Notes: generated by a model from the sequence alone, not told the origin. A DNA stretch of 64,000 bases from Acholoe squamosa (GCA_949317995.1 OX439051.1:36707250-36771249), one strand, 5' to 3'. Shown: positions 1-12,131, numbered from the stretch's first letter. Made by a program: numbers and translations.

Positions 1-219
1 CTGGACGCATTTTGTAGTTAGGCTTGGGTTCAAACCCTACTGGGGGTGGAGCCTTTTCTTACCTCTGCTACTGAGGATGGTTTTTGGAGTGATGGGAACA
101 ATAGTAAGTTTCTTGGAAATTGTTTGATTCTTGTGCATATGAGAGCGTACCTGTTTAGAGTTAATTCATTTTGTTTTATATTATAATATGCATATTACTC
201 TCTCTTTTCATTACAGAAA
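1..219 (+). other. Leader upstream of DIRS-like ORF1
   Basis: This non-coding sequence precedes the DIRS-like ORF1. A box-B-like string GGTTCAAACCC lies near position 30, which hints at a tRNA-like 3' half, but no matching A box is visible. A pyrimidine-rich tract followed by CAG ends at 216, just before the ATG at 220, and could be a splice acceptor or chance. The upstream end of the element lies outside the window. Confidence 0.3.
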
Positions 220-1383
220 ATGAGTGGGAGAAAGACGTACAGGCGCACCACCCGCAGCCGTGCCATCAGTGAGAATGGATCCATGAATGGAGACAGGGGT
301 ACCGTCCCCGACACACCGGTTACCACTGACCCCAGTACTGTCACCACTGACACCCAAGGTGCCAACGCTGGGGGTGACACAGCCACACAACCAATGTTTG
401 ACTTTACAACAATGCTTCAGACCCCCAGCATTTATGGGTCAGATCTGCTCTCCTCCATGATGCTGCAGATGATGCAGCAGGGTCAGGCCCAGGCCACCAC
501 ACAGGAGGAGGAGGAGCAGGACAATGTCCAAGAACCAGAACCATCCACCACCAAATGCCCCCTCATGGTAAACTGCACAAACCTTATGAATAAAAGGATC
601 ATCAAGGAAAAGGAGAAATCCAAGAAGGGAAAGGACCTTTTGCCCTTGGTCAGTGACTTTCTAGAGTCCCTCTTCTCCGAGAAAAGAACGAGGGCTGACC
701 TTGACCTTGTCCATGGTACGTACCCACAACCAGACAATGCAGCTAAGCTGGTGGCACCGGAACTGGAACCTGCGCTACAGGCACTCCTCAACAGACCAGA
801 CAGTGCAGAGTACCTCAAGAGAGACGAGACACTGAAAAAGCTTCAGGCGCACTTAGTGAAGGTCATGCTGACTTTCTAGCCAGTCATTGACCTTTGGCTC
901 TCAAGAGCTGCAAGGTATGAGAAGCTGGACAACTGTGGGAAGTGGTTCATAGATGGAATGCAGCTGATCGTCAGCACGATCAACGCTATCACGGCTCGTC
1001 GGAAGGACCTCCTCAAGCCAGTCATCATGCCAAAATACAGGGAACACCTGCTAAAGAAGGTGGGGAAGGACCCTAAGTTCCTGCATGGTGGCAACTTAGA
1101 GGAGGCTATAAAGGAGGTTGATGTTGCACACAAAATGGCTGAGAAACTGGAGAAGTCACAGCCAAAGCCAGCCCCCGGAAAAGCCAAGCCCGCACAAAAA
1201 CTGCACCAGAGACGGCCTTACCCACCGAAGAGGCCTAACAACATGCAAATGGGCATGGCCATGCCCATGATGAACTTCCCACGAATGCCCATCGTGTTCC
1301 CGCAGGTGGGATACAATGTGGTACTGCTCGTAATTTTGTTGCTGGGAGCATATCTAGGAACGTCACCCAATGGATGGGAGTGA
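220..1383 (+). pseudogene. DIRS-like retrotransposon ORF1 (Gag-like), one nonsense codon
   Basis: The frame opens with ATG at 220 (MSGRKTYRR) and stays in one frame to the stop at 1381-1383, except for a TAG at 877-879. The deduced product is about 387 residues. It has a basic N-terminus, a Thr/Asp-rich stretch, an acidic Gln/Glu segment, a charged KEKEKSKKGKD patch, a helical LEPALQALLNRP motif, a segment LLKPVIMPKYREHLLKK, and a Pro/Lys-rich tail. The order acidic, then helical, then basic/Pro-rich fits ORF1 proteins of DIRS1-type elements. The family call rests mainly on the linked RT remnant and on the second copy at 63113-64000, which carries a tyrosine recombinase. That second copy has CAG at the codon matching 877-879, so TAG is best read as a C-to-T nonsense change. 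It could instead be another Gag-like ORF. Confidence 0.6.
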
Positions 1384-1489
1384 CTAGAGACCCATGGGTT
1401 TTGGGTATGGTGGGAGGTATATTCCAATATACCTTTTGAAGAGTTATCACCCTGTCAAGACAGGACACCCTTCCCATAAGTATTAGGCC

Positions 1490-1590
1490 CGGATAAAGAA
1501 GTGCATGTCGTCAAAGAAATTGTGAAATTGTTAGACAATGGGGTAGTAAAAGTGGTTGAACCAATAGAAGGTCAGTTCATCTCAAATTAT
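1490..1590 (+). pseudogene. Truncated N-terminal edge of a DIRS-type reverse transcriptase
   Basis: In the frame beginning GAA at 1498 the translation reads EVHVVKEIVKLLDNGVV and then EPIEGQFISN. This matches the start of DIRS/Ngaro reverse transcriptase domains, where a leader helix is followed by a GQFISN-type motif. The similarity stops at about 1590, and the next 700 bases are unrelated, so the element is broken here and has lost RT, RNase H, methyltransferase and recombinase. It lies about 110 bases after ORF1 on the same strand, the expected ORF1-RT order. The family assignment is from memory of the motif. Confidence 0.5.
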
Positions 1591-1639
1591 ATTTGTCGTC
1601 ATAGTCGTCATCATCATATAGAATACCTATAGAATCTGC

Positions 1640-2300
1640 CTGGGTGCACTTCATTAGGCATTTAAAACAGCGACACCCCTCCTCTATAAGGGAGGGCCAA
1701 TCATTTGCCTAACTCCCAACAATTTGGGTACAAATTTATATCATGATCTATAGTTAAGGGTATCTGGGCAAATGGCACCCTGGGTTGGTAGCCCCCTGAC
1801 CCTGTGACCACAGGTCCTCAGATAAATAGCCCTCAGGATTTATAGCCACCTGACAAGAGGCCCGCAGATGGCCATTGGGATCAGAGGCCATTCTTTCTAA
1901 CGCCTGTCAGTCTATACCCGCTAGATTCTAACGCCTGACAGTTATTTCTGTTCAGTCTCCTTATATGCCTGTTAGATCTTAGTGCCCATCAAATGTTCAT
2001 TCTACACCCACTATATTCTAACCTCTCTCTGATCCTCATCATATGCTGACTAGCTTCTAGCACCCATCAAACGAACATTCTATGGCTGAAAGATTCTAAC
2101 CTCTGTCAGATTTGCATACTTTTCAAATATCAGATGTATTACATGCCTGCTAGATTCTAATCTGTGTTGGATCTTTATTATATACCCCTTAGATTCTAAC
2201 ATCTGTTGAATGTTATTTCTACGCCTGTTAGATTCCAAGTCCCAGGGGCCATTTGACCATGGGCTATTTGTCTGCGGGCGCTTCGTCAGCGGGCTCCCAA
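1640..2300. repeat. Degenerate minisatellite with possible flanking inverted repeats
   Basis: Between about 1880 and 2240 the string TAGATTCTAAC with GCCTGTCAG or GCCTGTTAG recurs every 40-70 bases with much divergence. Flanking it, CAGATAAATAGCCC near 1819 and GGGCTATTTGTCTG near 2261 are near-complementary, as expected of an old foldback element. No ORF is present. Confidence 0.4.
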
Positions 2301-3989
2301 GGTGGTGATGTGATTTTTCACGCCAGTTTGTATATTGTCAATGGTGTGTTGTAACTTGGCTTTTATCATTATTGATTAAATCAAGTTGATTTTTTTTTGT
2401 GTGAACAGCTTACTGGGATGTTGCTTTAATTATTGATACACATAACATTGTTTAGCAAAAAGCATAAATTATTAGCAAATTGGATACAAAAACGGTTGTG
2501 GTGAATTTGGGACAGAATCAAGATTTGAGTTATGCACACACAGTAGACCTGCCTCTACCAGACATTACTTAAAATCCAGTACTTTAACTAGAATTATTTT
2601 ACAAATCATAAAGTAACCTTTTATGGATATAACTACCATTCCATGAAAGTTATAGAAAAAATAAAATTCCAGAATGATTGTTGTACATTCCACACTTTAC
2701 TCTCACTGCTTCAACACCACTAGCAAACTCATGGAAATTGTTATACATTGTCTACAGGACACCTTTTATGCATACCAGATGTCCTTTGCCACCCTGGAAC
2801 ACTTGGACACACTGGTCAGCATTTGTGACCTTTGTCAATATCTGAAAATGGGTCTCGTGTAAAGCAGCACTTCCCTGAGTCAGTGTTATGAACACTTTGC
2901 ATTCAACTTTTAGCTACAACTGCATATATACGAAACAGGTACTACTTTTGAATTAGAGCAATAACTACATTAATAAGGCAAATAAAAAAAGGTTTGATTC
3001 CAGTCACCCGACCAACCCTAGCAAAACAGGACAGACCCTAACTTTTTTTTATTTTGAGAATTTCAGAGATATGTTTTCTTTTAATTTTCCATCAGATTTT
3101 TATGAATATAATATTTGGGTGTCTAGTTGATAGCATCACTAGGCATAAAGCAGAAAAATCTGACCTACCAACCCTAGGTTTTTGATTGATTGATTGATTT
3201 GTGTTTTACAGCACTTTAGTGGCACTAAGTGGCTATCCTGTGCTTCACAGGTTGATAATATAACAGAGGAATGTGTCAGTGCTCACGCATATGTGCACCA
3301 CACACATCCTGAGGGGATAGGAAAGAGGAGATATAGACCCTTTTAAGTGGGCTAGGGAAGCCCGTCCTAGGTTTTTTAGTCATGTTACTGGAAACACATG
3401 AAAATTTTGTCTCCGGCCTCACCTATCTTTGGTTTCTACCATGCCTTATAAAATTCAATACTATTTTTAGCCATTCTCAGACAGCAAGCAGCACCCATGA
3501 TGAAGAAAAATACCCCTGCATACATGAAATAACTCTTTTCATGTAGGAACTCATGTCTAATAACAGTCATACAGACATCATACAGCATCAATGTCCAACA
3601 CCATGGCCGTTTTAGCAAAATATATAGAATATCACCAAAATGGGTCTCGGCAGGTTAGTCCATAGCAGCCACCATGGTGAATAAAATATCTCTGTATATA
3701 TGAAATAACTCTTTTGATGTAGGTGCATATATCTTTTAATCATTAGGGTTTATCCAGATACCATACAGAAACAATCTCCCATCATATACCACATTACGAA
3801 AATGTGTCTGAAATGCATGAGACTCAAAATATGGAATTGAAAATCACAGAAATACCTGTGGTAATGTTGAGTTCAGAGATAGGGCCAACGTTTTTCTTCC
3901 TTAATAGACCTCTATAGGGACCATTTTGATTCTGGTTATGTTCAACGAAACCAGACCATTACAACCATTGACGCCTTATCAGATATCAA
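2301..3989. other. Unassigned non-coding stretch
   Basis: AT-rich sequence with only short chance ORFs (at most 62 codons). A GATT tetranucleotide run at about 3183-3198 is followed by TTGTGTTTTACAGCACTTTAG, which looks like the end of an interspersed repeat. I recognise no gene. Confidence 0.4.
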
Positions 3990-4830
3990 TTCATAGGCAC
4001 ATTTTGGAAGATAACCTGTATGGAATTGGTGGACATTTTAGAAGATATTTTGGTGGACAGAATGGTATCTGAACATATGCAGATAAAATGGAATTAGAGG
4101 ACATTTTTGAACAAAACATGGCGGACACAATGGAATTGGCAGACATTTTTGAACAAAACTTGATGGACAAAATGGAATTAGTCACAGTTAGTGTGACTGT
4201 TGTCCACTGAAATGTGGACAATTTTGCAGACATTTTGGAACAAATGCTTGTGGACAAAGTGGACTTTGGAACTTTTTGCGGATGTTTTGGAACAAAACCT
4301 GGTGGAGATAATGGAATTTTGGCATTTTTGTGGGCAATTTGGTACTAAACTCAGTTGACGAAATGGTGTTTGCGGACATTTCAGAACAAAACCTAGCAGA
4401 CACAATGGAATTTGGTCATTTTTGCGGACATTTTGGAACAAGAGCTGGTGGATAGAATGGAATCTGGACACTTTTGGTGGACATTTTGGAACAAAAACTG
4501 GTGGACAAAATGGAATTTTGAACATTTTGCGGATGTTTCGAAACCAAAGTTGGTGGACACAATCGATTTTGGACATTTTTGCGGATATTTCAGAATGAAA
4601 CCTGACTGACACAATGGACTTTGGACATTTTTGTGGGTATTTTGGAACAAGAGCTGGTGGGCAAAATGGAATTTGGAACTTTTCATGGATGTTTTGAAAC
4701 AAAACCTGGTGGACACAATGGAAAAAGTAAATTTTGGCGGACATTCCGGAACAGAACATGGTGGACACAATGGAATTGGCGGATACATTGGAATGGGAGG
4801 ACATAGTGGAACCCAACAACATGTCCAAAA
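3990..4830. repeat. 52-bp minisatellite, about 16 units
   Basis: The unit has the form 'gaacaaaacctggtggac', then 'acaatggaatttgg', then an 'acatttttgcgga' part. Successive 'gaac/gaaac' landmarks fall at 4436, 4489, 4540, 4593, 4645, 4696 and 4749, so the period is 51-53 bp. Because 52 is not a multiple of 3, each frame cycles through all three readings of the unit. Most readings lack stops, so overlapping ORFs of up to 216 codons appear on both strands. The peptides are repetitive (for example FHFVHQ) and match no domain I know, so I annotate DNA repeats, not genes. Confidence 0.8.
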
Positions 4831-5382
4831 AAACCTTGATGGTTAGTGCCTAAACTGATTGGATGCATTCCTCCTCTGCAGTTGGTGTTTTTAAATTGTA
4901 ATACTGATACCCTACTTAGCTTCACCTCGAAATGAGCATTTACAAAGTTTGGTTATAGGGAACTTTTGTAGATGATCTCATCAGGAAGTTGAAGTGTTTA
5001 CTTTTTGTAAGATACCATGGAACTTCATGTTCACAAAAGTATATATGGTTTCCAAGGGGATCGGAATTGATAATTTCAATTCCACTCACTAAGCAGTTAG
5101 CCGTTTCATATCCTCTGTATGATATCCTTAGAATACGAAGTAGATATGTTCTTTCAGGAGTATGATACAGTCTGAAATTCCGGCCAAGTTCTTATAACCT
5201 GAGATTGTTTCTTTTGTTCGTGATTGACTTCTGACATTGATTATGTAAGGCTGCTTAGATCTTATATCGGTTCTCATATTTTTCTAACATACCGGGTAGT
5301 GGCAAAATATTCAAGTACAGTCTTGTTATAAAATGCAGTAAAACTGTGGTGAAATATCATTTGGAAAAGTTCACTCAGTCAA
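4831..5382. other. Unassigned non-coding stretch
   Basis: AT-rich and non-repetitive, with no ORF of note and no recognisable element. Confidence 0.4.
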
Positions 5383-6028
5383 TCATACATATAAATAACT
5401 CCTCCATTGGGTGAAGAACAAGCTATTGATATCATAACCTGTTGACTGAAAAGCATGGGGAATATATTCGATACACATTATGTATTTCATTTGATGAATG
5501 CATGTGGGCCCCACATTGGATATTGTCATTACGGCTTTTGGCAATACTTGAAGCTGCCTTACATCAGTCTTGAAAATTTGCCATTCTCCAGTTCGATGTA
5601 CTGTGTAGATCATTTCAAAGACTGTCACCCTGGCAATGTGTGTAAGGTTCAGAATGAGAACAACTTGGTTTCCAGATGACAGTTTGCTCCATAAAGGTCT
5701 ATAACCACAGTAGAGGTTTCCACATGGGAGCACTAAGGGGAGATGTTCATGCTTTATAAACCTTGGTTTCTTCATGGTGATGCATGATCCTTGTGATCAC
5801 ATGATACAGACTCATTTTTACTGCCTTTAAAGTCTTGTTATAGTTGTCTGTGAGTTTGTCATGTAGTAGGATATCGCTGAGACGATACCATGTTTTAGTA
5901 CTGGTATTATCCCTTCGTTCATGTCTTGACATGCCACTTAATGTACTAGGCAAAAGTGACAAGGCTTTACTTCCCAAAACGCATTGTGTAGTGATGAGGA
6001 GAAAAGGGAGTAGCCAATGTTGAGCCAT
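5383..6028 (-). CDS. Two overlapping unrecognised ORFs, the upstream one with a signal-peptide-like start
   Basis: Minus-strand ATG at 6028 opens a 93-codon frame beginning MAQHWLLPFLLITTQCVLG, which has the hydrophobic core and small residues of a secretory signal peptide. It ends at 5747. A second frame (130 codons, 5775-5383), offset by one base, overlaps it. Together they could be a frameshifted gene remnant or two exons, but I found no convincing splice pair and recognise no domain. A weak resemblance of the LHDKLTDNYNK stretch to the N-terminus of Cys-loop receptors is not enough to name it. Both ORFs are short enough to arise by chance in 64 kb. Confidence 0.15.
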
Positions 6029-6199
6029 TGTAGCTGTGCCCTCACAGCACCATGTGCAGGACTACTGATGTCTCCAAAGTCTGTATCATAAATGATGACG
6101 GTATTTTGATGGAAACACCTCTGAAGGGTGTGGCTACCACAGGTACAAGCAAAGTGTACCTGTGCTAGAATGTGTGGTTGTGGAGGAGACATTAATCCT

Positions 6200-8054
6200 C
6201 AAAGTGGTAAGGTCAATGTTTAAGCAATTTTTCCAAGTGTAAATAATTTCTATATGCAATGTATTTGAAATCACAACATACTCTAATCACAACACATATT
6301 AATATTTAACAATATTTCGTACAATAGATTACCACCAAAATATATTGTTGGAGCACAGTCAATATAAGGTATTTTGTCTAGCTAGAGATTGTGAGAGATA
6401 GACAGCAAGGCAATCACCTGTTTCCACACTATATCTTTGTCATAGTTAGCCTTGCTCTGTAGATCAATCAGATCAGTAGTGTAGGGAGCCATCTTATAGA
6501 TACTGGAAACATTGATTCTAGTCCTTTAAAACCCCACCATCCTGTTTTTAGTAAAAAATGTCCTATCTATTTCTTGGTGTTCACCACTGATAACAAACAC
6601 ACCCTCATAAAGTGGTGCATGCATTTGAAATTAGTTTAGTTTTCTGAGAAAGGCCATATCACAGGGATTGAATCTTAGAGGCAGAGATGCATTCAGGTCA
6701 ATTGATCTCATCATAGTTTGCATACAGTCCAACCTAGTATTTCATGTATCAGCTGTTTAACCAACAAAAGGTTGATTGCGCATTACTGCTTTATATGCAT
6801 TGGTCATCATGATGCATTAATGAACTGTCTATAAGCAACAGTGCCTCTCAAACACACCCACATATTTAGAAGCCACACCTAGAGTAATCCTCTCCACAAC
6901 CCCAACCTCCTGGACCTGCATATCAACGAGTTGATACTAACTCACCAGAAGTAAATGAAGCAAGAGGGCAGCACTTTTGAGTACTAACCTGGAGCTGCTT
7001 CAAGGAACTCAATTGACATGATGCATTTTTTGCATTAGTGACCCTAAAAGGGTTCAATATTAATTTCATACAGAGTCAGCAAAATGCATGAAGGAGATGT
7101 CAAACTACATAGATTCCATTCTTTCTAGGTGGGGCAGAGTAGGGCTGGATATTGTTACACGCTTCTGTAGTAGGCAAAGATTGGCCTCCATTAAATCAGG
7201 GTGTGGTCATCCATCGTGGCCACTTGCACCAAATGAGATCTCCGTGAGGTTTCCATCCATAGCTTGTGGAGACAAGGGTAGAAAAGTGTCAGTCACTGTA
7301 GTCCCATGTCTGCTTTGAGCCCATAGGGTTTGCACTGTGTCTGCAATGTTCCATGTCTGCTTTGAGCCTGATGGGTACCAATATGGTGGCGGTCAGAGTG
7401 ACTGACCCTATTACTATAAATAGCTTCATTCTCCTGTCTGATTTCTAGATCCAGTTCCAGCCCTTGGTCGTTGCCATCACCAGAGTTAGCATGCATGGCC
7501 AAACGTGTCATAACCATGTCATAATTATGTACAATGTAGGTAGAATAAAGGTTAAATATATAAATGTTTTGTTCTTTAGTTTCAATTCAATATCATGGAA
7601 GGGAACATTAAATTCTAGCAAAATCAGATTTGAAGTACACAGTTCCGGGTGAATGGGCCAAGGGATGTAAACAATAATCAATTACCCTGGGAAATAATTA
7701 GATTTAGGCCAATTTGCATTTACAGCAGGCATTCACATATCTATTTGTTAGTTTGGTATACGTGCAGCTACATACGATAAAAAACTTGCTGCTATCTACA
7801 TGTATGTGTCCATGATGGCCATCCATAATGCTTCCCCACTATCTATCCATGAAGCACAATATTGAATGTATTTTACCAAGCTGGCCCCAACTCGACTACT
7901 AGCTTCAGTTCTCGATGGCTTACGCGGATGCTGGGTAAATTAGTTTTGGCTGCTGGTTGCTGCAGTGCTTATTTTTGGGCAGATACCTCACGAAGTAATT
8001 TTCCACAGAAAATGGGGACCATTATGCTTAAACATGAGAGAGGTATTCCCTAGA
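6200..8054. other. Unassigned non-coding stretch
   Basis: AT-rich sequence with only short ORFs (at most 76 codons) and no splice-consistent coding pattern or element that I can name. Confidence 0.35.
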
Positions 8055-8330
8055 ATGCCGAACGGACGAGATAGATACATTACCTCTGACAGAGAGCCTC
8101 TACGTGAGTAATACCTTACAACAGCTTTCAGCTCTGATTTCCTCTCAGCACCATGGCATATGCCCTTTGTAACTGATATCATCTCACTGGATTTCCCCAT
8201 GGAGCTGCCCTTCGATGATCACCATTATGATGCCAGGGGATTGACAGGTACTGCTGCTGATGTGATAGGTTCGAATGAGTTGTAGTTATTTTGTAGAAGA
8301 TTGCATGAATTCTCTAGCCATGGCAATCAC
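8055..8330 (+). repeat. Segmental duplication copy C, first block
   Basis: The stretch from 'attacctctgacagagagcctctac' through 'agctttcag', 'ctcactgga', 'catggagctgcc' to 'ctgctgatgtgataggtt' follows the same order as 23328-23520 (copy A) and 37600-38045 (copy B), with many substitutions. It continues with 'ttttgtagaaga', a piece shared with copy B (near 38056) but missing from copy A. C is therefore an independent copy, and A lost that piece or B and C kept it. No coding function is apparent. Confidence 0.7.
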
Positions 8331-8400
8331 CAAGACCTACCCTCGGTAAACGTGACAAAACATTTCAGTGACTATTAGCAGGACCTTTTCTTAACAGACC

Positions 8401-8402
<2 letters not shown>

Positions 8403-8454
<52 letters not shown>
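8403..8454. repeat. (AC)n microsatellite
   Basis: An uninterrupted dinucleotide tract of about 26 AC units. Confidence 0.95.
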
Positions 8455-8457
<3 letters not shown>

Positions 8458-9438
8458 CAGAAAGTCATGAATTTAATTTTACAAATTTCTAAAACAAACA
8501 ATGATGCTCTTAAATTCCAAATGTATCTAAATGTGACATACTAAACCACCAATACCAGTTGGTAAGGAAATGTGGTGTGTTTTTGATGAAGTATTATTTC
8601 AGAGTGCAATGCCCCTGATCTGAAAGGGAAGGAATTAGTTCCAGAGTAGGGATGTTGATTGGTACTATCGTTGAGAGAGTGTGAGCTCTCTTTGATATGT
8701 CTTTTACCTGTTCAATTAAAAACCTTAATCAAGAGAGAAAATATTTATGTTCAGGTAAATTTTCTCTATAGATTCCAAGATAACCCAAAAGTTAGATACT
8801 TAAGTCAAGTTCATGAATAATATATATAAGTAAAACTTCTGGAAACAGAGTGAGACACTGGGCTATTATAGTGTTCTAGCCATTGTGTACAGATAGTAAC
8901 TGGCAGCTCAATGCAGTGATTCCATTGGGAGCAAAGTGAAATTATTAATGTACTTTGTTACATTATTATTGACCTGTAGAACAAACTAGTTATATGTTTA
9001 AAACCTTTCAATATCGCACAATTATTGTTCCTGACTATTTTCATATCCAGTGCTTTTGACAAGCCCATCTATCAACACTCATTTCTTCTGTGTATTCTCT
9101 TTCACATCTTGGATTCGCACGAAAGACTGTTTAGCCAATAAAAATGTTCAAACTCAAATTCAAAACTGATTTGTACATACTGCCATTCTTAGAATTGTTG
9201 CTTACACTAAAAAGTGCATGTTGCCTAAAGCAGCATATGCTTTTATCTACAGTGAATACTGAAGTTACATAGGTTTAACCTTGGACCCCCGTATTGCACA
9301 CCCCCCATGCAATAACCCTACCCCGTATTTCATGACCATTTGCAGCACACTAAATGTCACAATAACTGTGGTATAATCAATATCTTGTGTCAAATGAATG
9401 AAAATCGGAACATACCTCATTAAAACAACGAGATAAAT
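8455..9438. other. Unassigned non-coding stretch
   Basis: AT-rich, non-repetitive sequence without ORFs of note. It lies between the two recognisable blocks of copy C but does not obviously match copies A or B. Confidence 0.35.
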
Positions 9439-9522
9439 GTAAAGGTTCACAGGGATTAATCTGAGTGGAGGCGGAGCCTCATGAGATAACCCTCACTCAG
9501 ACCAATCCCTGTGAACCTTTAC
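9439..9522. repeat. 84-nt foldback, MITE- or pre-miRNA-sized
   Basis: The left arm GTAAAGGTTCACAGGGATT is perfectly complementary to the right arm AATCCCTGTGAACCTTTAC. After a two-base mismatch the pairing continues through TCTGAGTG/CACTCAGA, giving a stem of about 30 bp around a loop of about 20 nt. It could be a small inverted-repeat transposon or a transcribed hairpin. The sequence alone does not separate these. Confidence 0.6.
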
Positions 9523-9889
9523 CATTATATTCATGACTCATGCTGACCTTTAGGGAGCATAATGCATCCTGTGATGGTGCCAGTTTTTTTTGCCCGAACT
9601 CTACCTCTGTACCAAGACAGGCTGACCGTACAGTGTGATAAAGTTCACCATTGTCCTTACATGGGGAACATGACACAGTCTACTGCTGCTGTCAGTAATT
9701 AATGTCCCAAGGTAATCAGAGATGCAACCCTCAGCTAATTAGGCATGTGGTCTGCAGAGGTAGAAAACTCTTTTTGTATGAGTCTCAAGGTACAAATACT
9801 CAAAGATACTTCTATTTGATACGCCAATTTCAGTGCTGTGAGTGTCTGTATCTCCTTTACAAAAACATGTTGACACACCAAGAGTGTAG

Positions 9890-10870
9890 CAATCTGTTAG
9901 CATTAAAGTGAAGCAGTGTGGAGTGGATTTTGAATGCAAACACTTATTTTACTCATTTTCTGTTTTCCTTCATGCATTGATGAATAGATAAAATGAAGTT
10001 ATTAGGCTTTCGGAAACTCCTATTTCCACTCGTTATAGATTTATATTTCTAATGTATGAATTTTTTCATGGATGACCACACAAATCCCTACATATAGCAC
10101 TAGAACAACAATGTCATTCAGACTTTCACCGAACAATCTAACCTTCACCCTGTGTTTGAATAAGATCCACCATCTCAGACAGGAAGTGGTGTTTGAAGAG
10201 TTTCTTACTTTCTCCTCGGGGACTCTCTAGAGGCTTCCTGTAATTTATCATGTTATGTTCATTACGTGTGGTGAGTAGTTCCTTTTTTTTCTTCAGAGGC
10301 CAAAACTTTGTGGGATTGTCATTTACAGTTTGAATACATGGCACTTGTTTATGATAACATGTAAGGATTTTATGATCTATCATGGGACAACGTGATCAAA
10401 ATATTGAAATACATTTCATTTTGTTTTGGAGGAGCAAGTATATTTCTATATTTATAAGTATCTTAAAGCCGGTCCCCTGTTTATCCGCGGCCTTGTGAGG
10501 AATGTTTAATATTACATCAAAATTAGCTTAATCACATCAATAACGTCTGTGTTAAGATACAACTTCCAGCCCCTCAGGTAAATTCACTTTTCTGTTCCCC
10601 TAAAACATATCCTTGTGGGACCCTTGTGGTGCTCAGGAGTAGCCTTTATTGCATTCTGTGCCAATCACCTTCATTCCCCCTAACAAGAAATAAGCTCTAA
10701 TTGTCCTAAGGGCAACTACTGGTTGTAATGAAGTGAAACAGCAATTATATTACGCACTGGCTCTACAGTCATCTACCAAGTGTAGGATGCTTGTGAGCCA
10801 CTAGTCATTGAATGGAGAAAGGCATGCGATCAGAGAGAAAATGGTATTCCAATTTTCTGTTTTGATAAAT
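9890..10870 (+). repeat. Segmental duplication copy C, second block
   Basis: Landmarks in order are 'gtggattttgaatgcaaa', 'ctgtgtttgaataagatccacc', 'aggaagtggtgtttgaagag', 'agaggcttcctgta', 'atacatggcacttgtt', 'gtagcctttattg', 'tctacagtcat' and 'accaagtgtaggatg'. They match 23885-24770 (A) and 40235-41020 (B) in order and orientation. No ORF is conserved across the copies. Confidence 0.75.
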
Positions 10871-10919
10871 TGTCTAATCAAGCATCAATATTGGAAAATC
10901 AAAGCAGATGAATATTTGG

Positions 10920-12131
10920 TTGATCACTCACCTCGCTAGATGAAACGCGTACCTCATGATAGCACAGGTTCACCACAGATGGTGAGGATCTTGATCACCC
11001 ACACTCACCAGGGATGGCGACACAAGTGATCACTCACCTCGCTAGATGAAACACACACCATGCCATAGCACTTGTTCACCACGTTTGGCGAGGATCATGA
11101 TGACTCACACCGACCAGGGATGGCAAGGTGGTTGATCACTCACCTCGCTAGATGAGACATGCACCAAGTCATAATGCATGTTCACCATGGATGGCAAGGA
11201 TCGTGATCGCTCACGCTCACGGGGATGGTCACTCGGGTGATCACTCACCTCGCTAGATGAAACGCATACCTTGTGATAGCACAGGTTCACCACAGATGGT
11301 GAGAATCTTGATCACCCACACTCACCAGGGATGGCGACACGAGTGATCACTCACCTTGCTAGATGAAACTCGGACCACGTCATAGCTCAGGTTTACCATG
11401 GATGGCGAGAGTGGTGATCACTCAGACTCACCAGTGATGGTGACGCTGGTGATCACTCACCTTGTTAGATGAAAAGCTCATGATCATCGACATTGGTAAT
11501 CATACAGCCTCACATCTGCCAGATCAAAGTATGTTTTGCCAGAGAAGGTATTGCCATATGTATCTTCCCTCTAACCACAGACAAGGTGCTCATGTAGATA
11601 TTTCCCTCTGTATTTTTACTGTAACCAGAGAAAAGGTTTTAAGGATAGTTGCTTTCATTTTAGAGATACCTCTATCTATATTCAATTGATATTTTCTATA
11701 TATAGTCTTGTTTGATTCAACTCTGAAGTATTAGGAGTGACACAAACTCATGCAGTGAGTGAGAGCCATGTGGCAATGCAGGTGAAAAGTAGCCATTCTG
11801 AGTGAGAGTTGACAGACAGTGGCACATATTGACGGAGTGAGTGAGATCCATGTTGGTGATGGTTAAGATAAGCTGCCATTCTGAGTGAGAGTTGACAGGC
11901 AGTGGCACATACTCACGCAGTGAGTTAGATCCATGTTGGCGATGGTGGTGATAAGTCACCATGCTTTGTGAGGGATGACAAGGGGTGGCACATACTCATG
12001 CAGTGAGTGAGATCATGTTAGCAACTGTTGTGATAAATCGCCATGCCATGCGAAACATGACGCAGTGAGTTATCACTCAAAAAGGAGTCACCATTGATGA
12101 CCAATCATGGCGACAGATAACGACAACTTGT
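10920..12131 (-). repeat. Left arm of giant foldback structure (tandem-repeat arm)
   Basis: The outer part holds about five copies of a ~105-bp unit starting TGATCACTCACCTCGCTAGA, at about 10920, 11024, 11132, 11238, 11343 and 11449. A unique spacer of about 280 bp follows (11462-11743). The inner part holds copies of a ~88-bp unit with 'agtggcacatactcacgcagtgag' and 'gatccatgttggcgatggt'. The innermost boundary is 'caatcatggcgacagataacgaca'. Each section recurs in reverse complement and in mirror order at 15485-17290. This is the layout of foldback-type elements, which have long terminal inverted repeats made of tandem modules. Confidence 0.75.

Noticed and set aside
4178-4828. 216-codon minus-strand ORF and several other long ORFs in the same interval
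   Set aside because: They are by-products of the 52-bp tandem repeat, are open on both strands, and show no domain.
10920-12131. CRISPR-like array (regular repeats with spacers)
   Set aside because: The spacers are as repetitive as the repeats, the unit is ~105 bp, the DNA is eukaryotic, and no cas genes are present.
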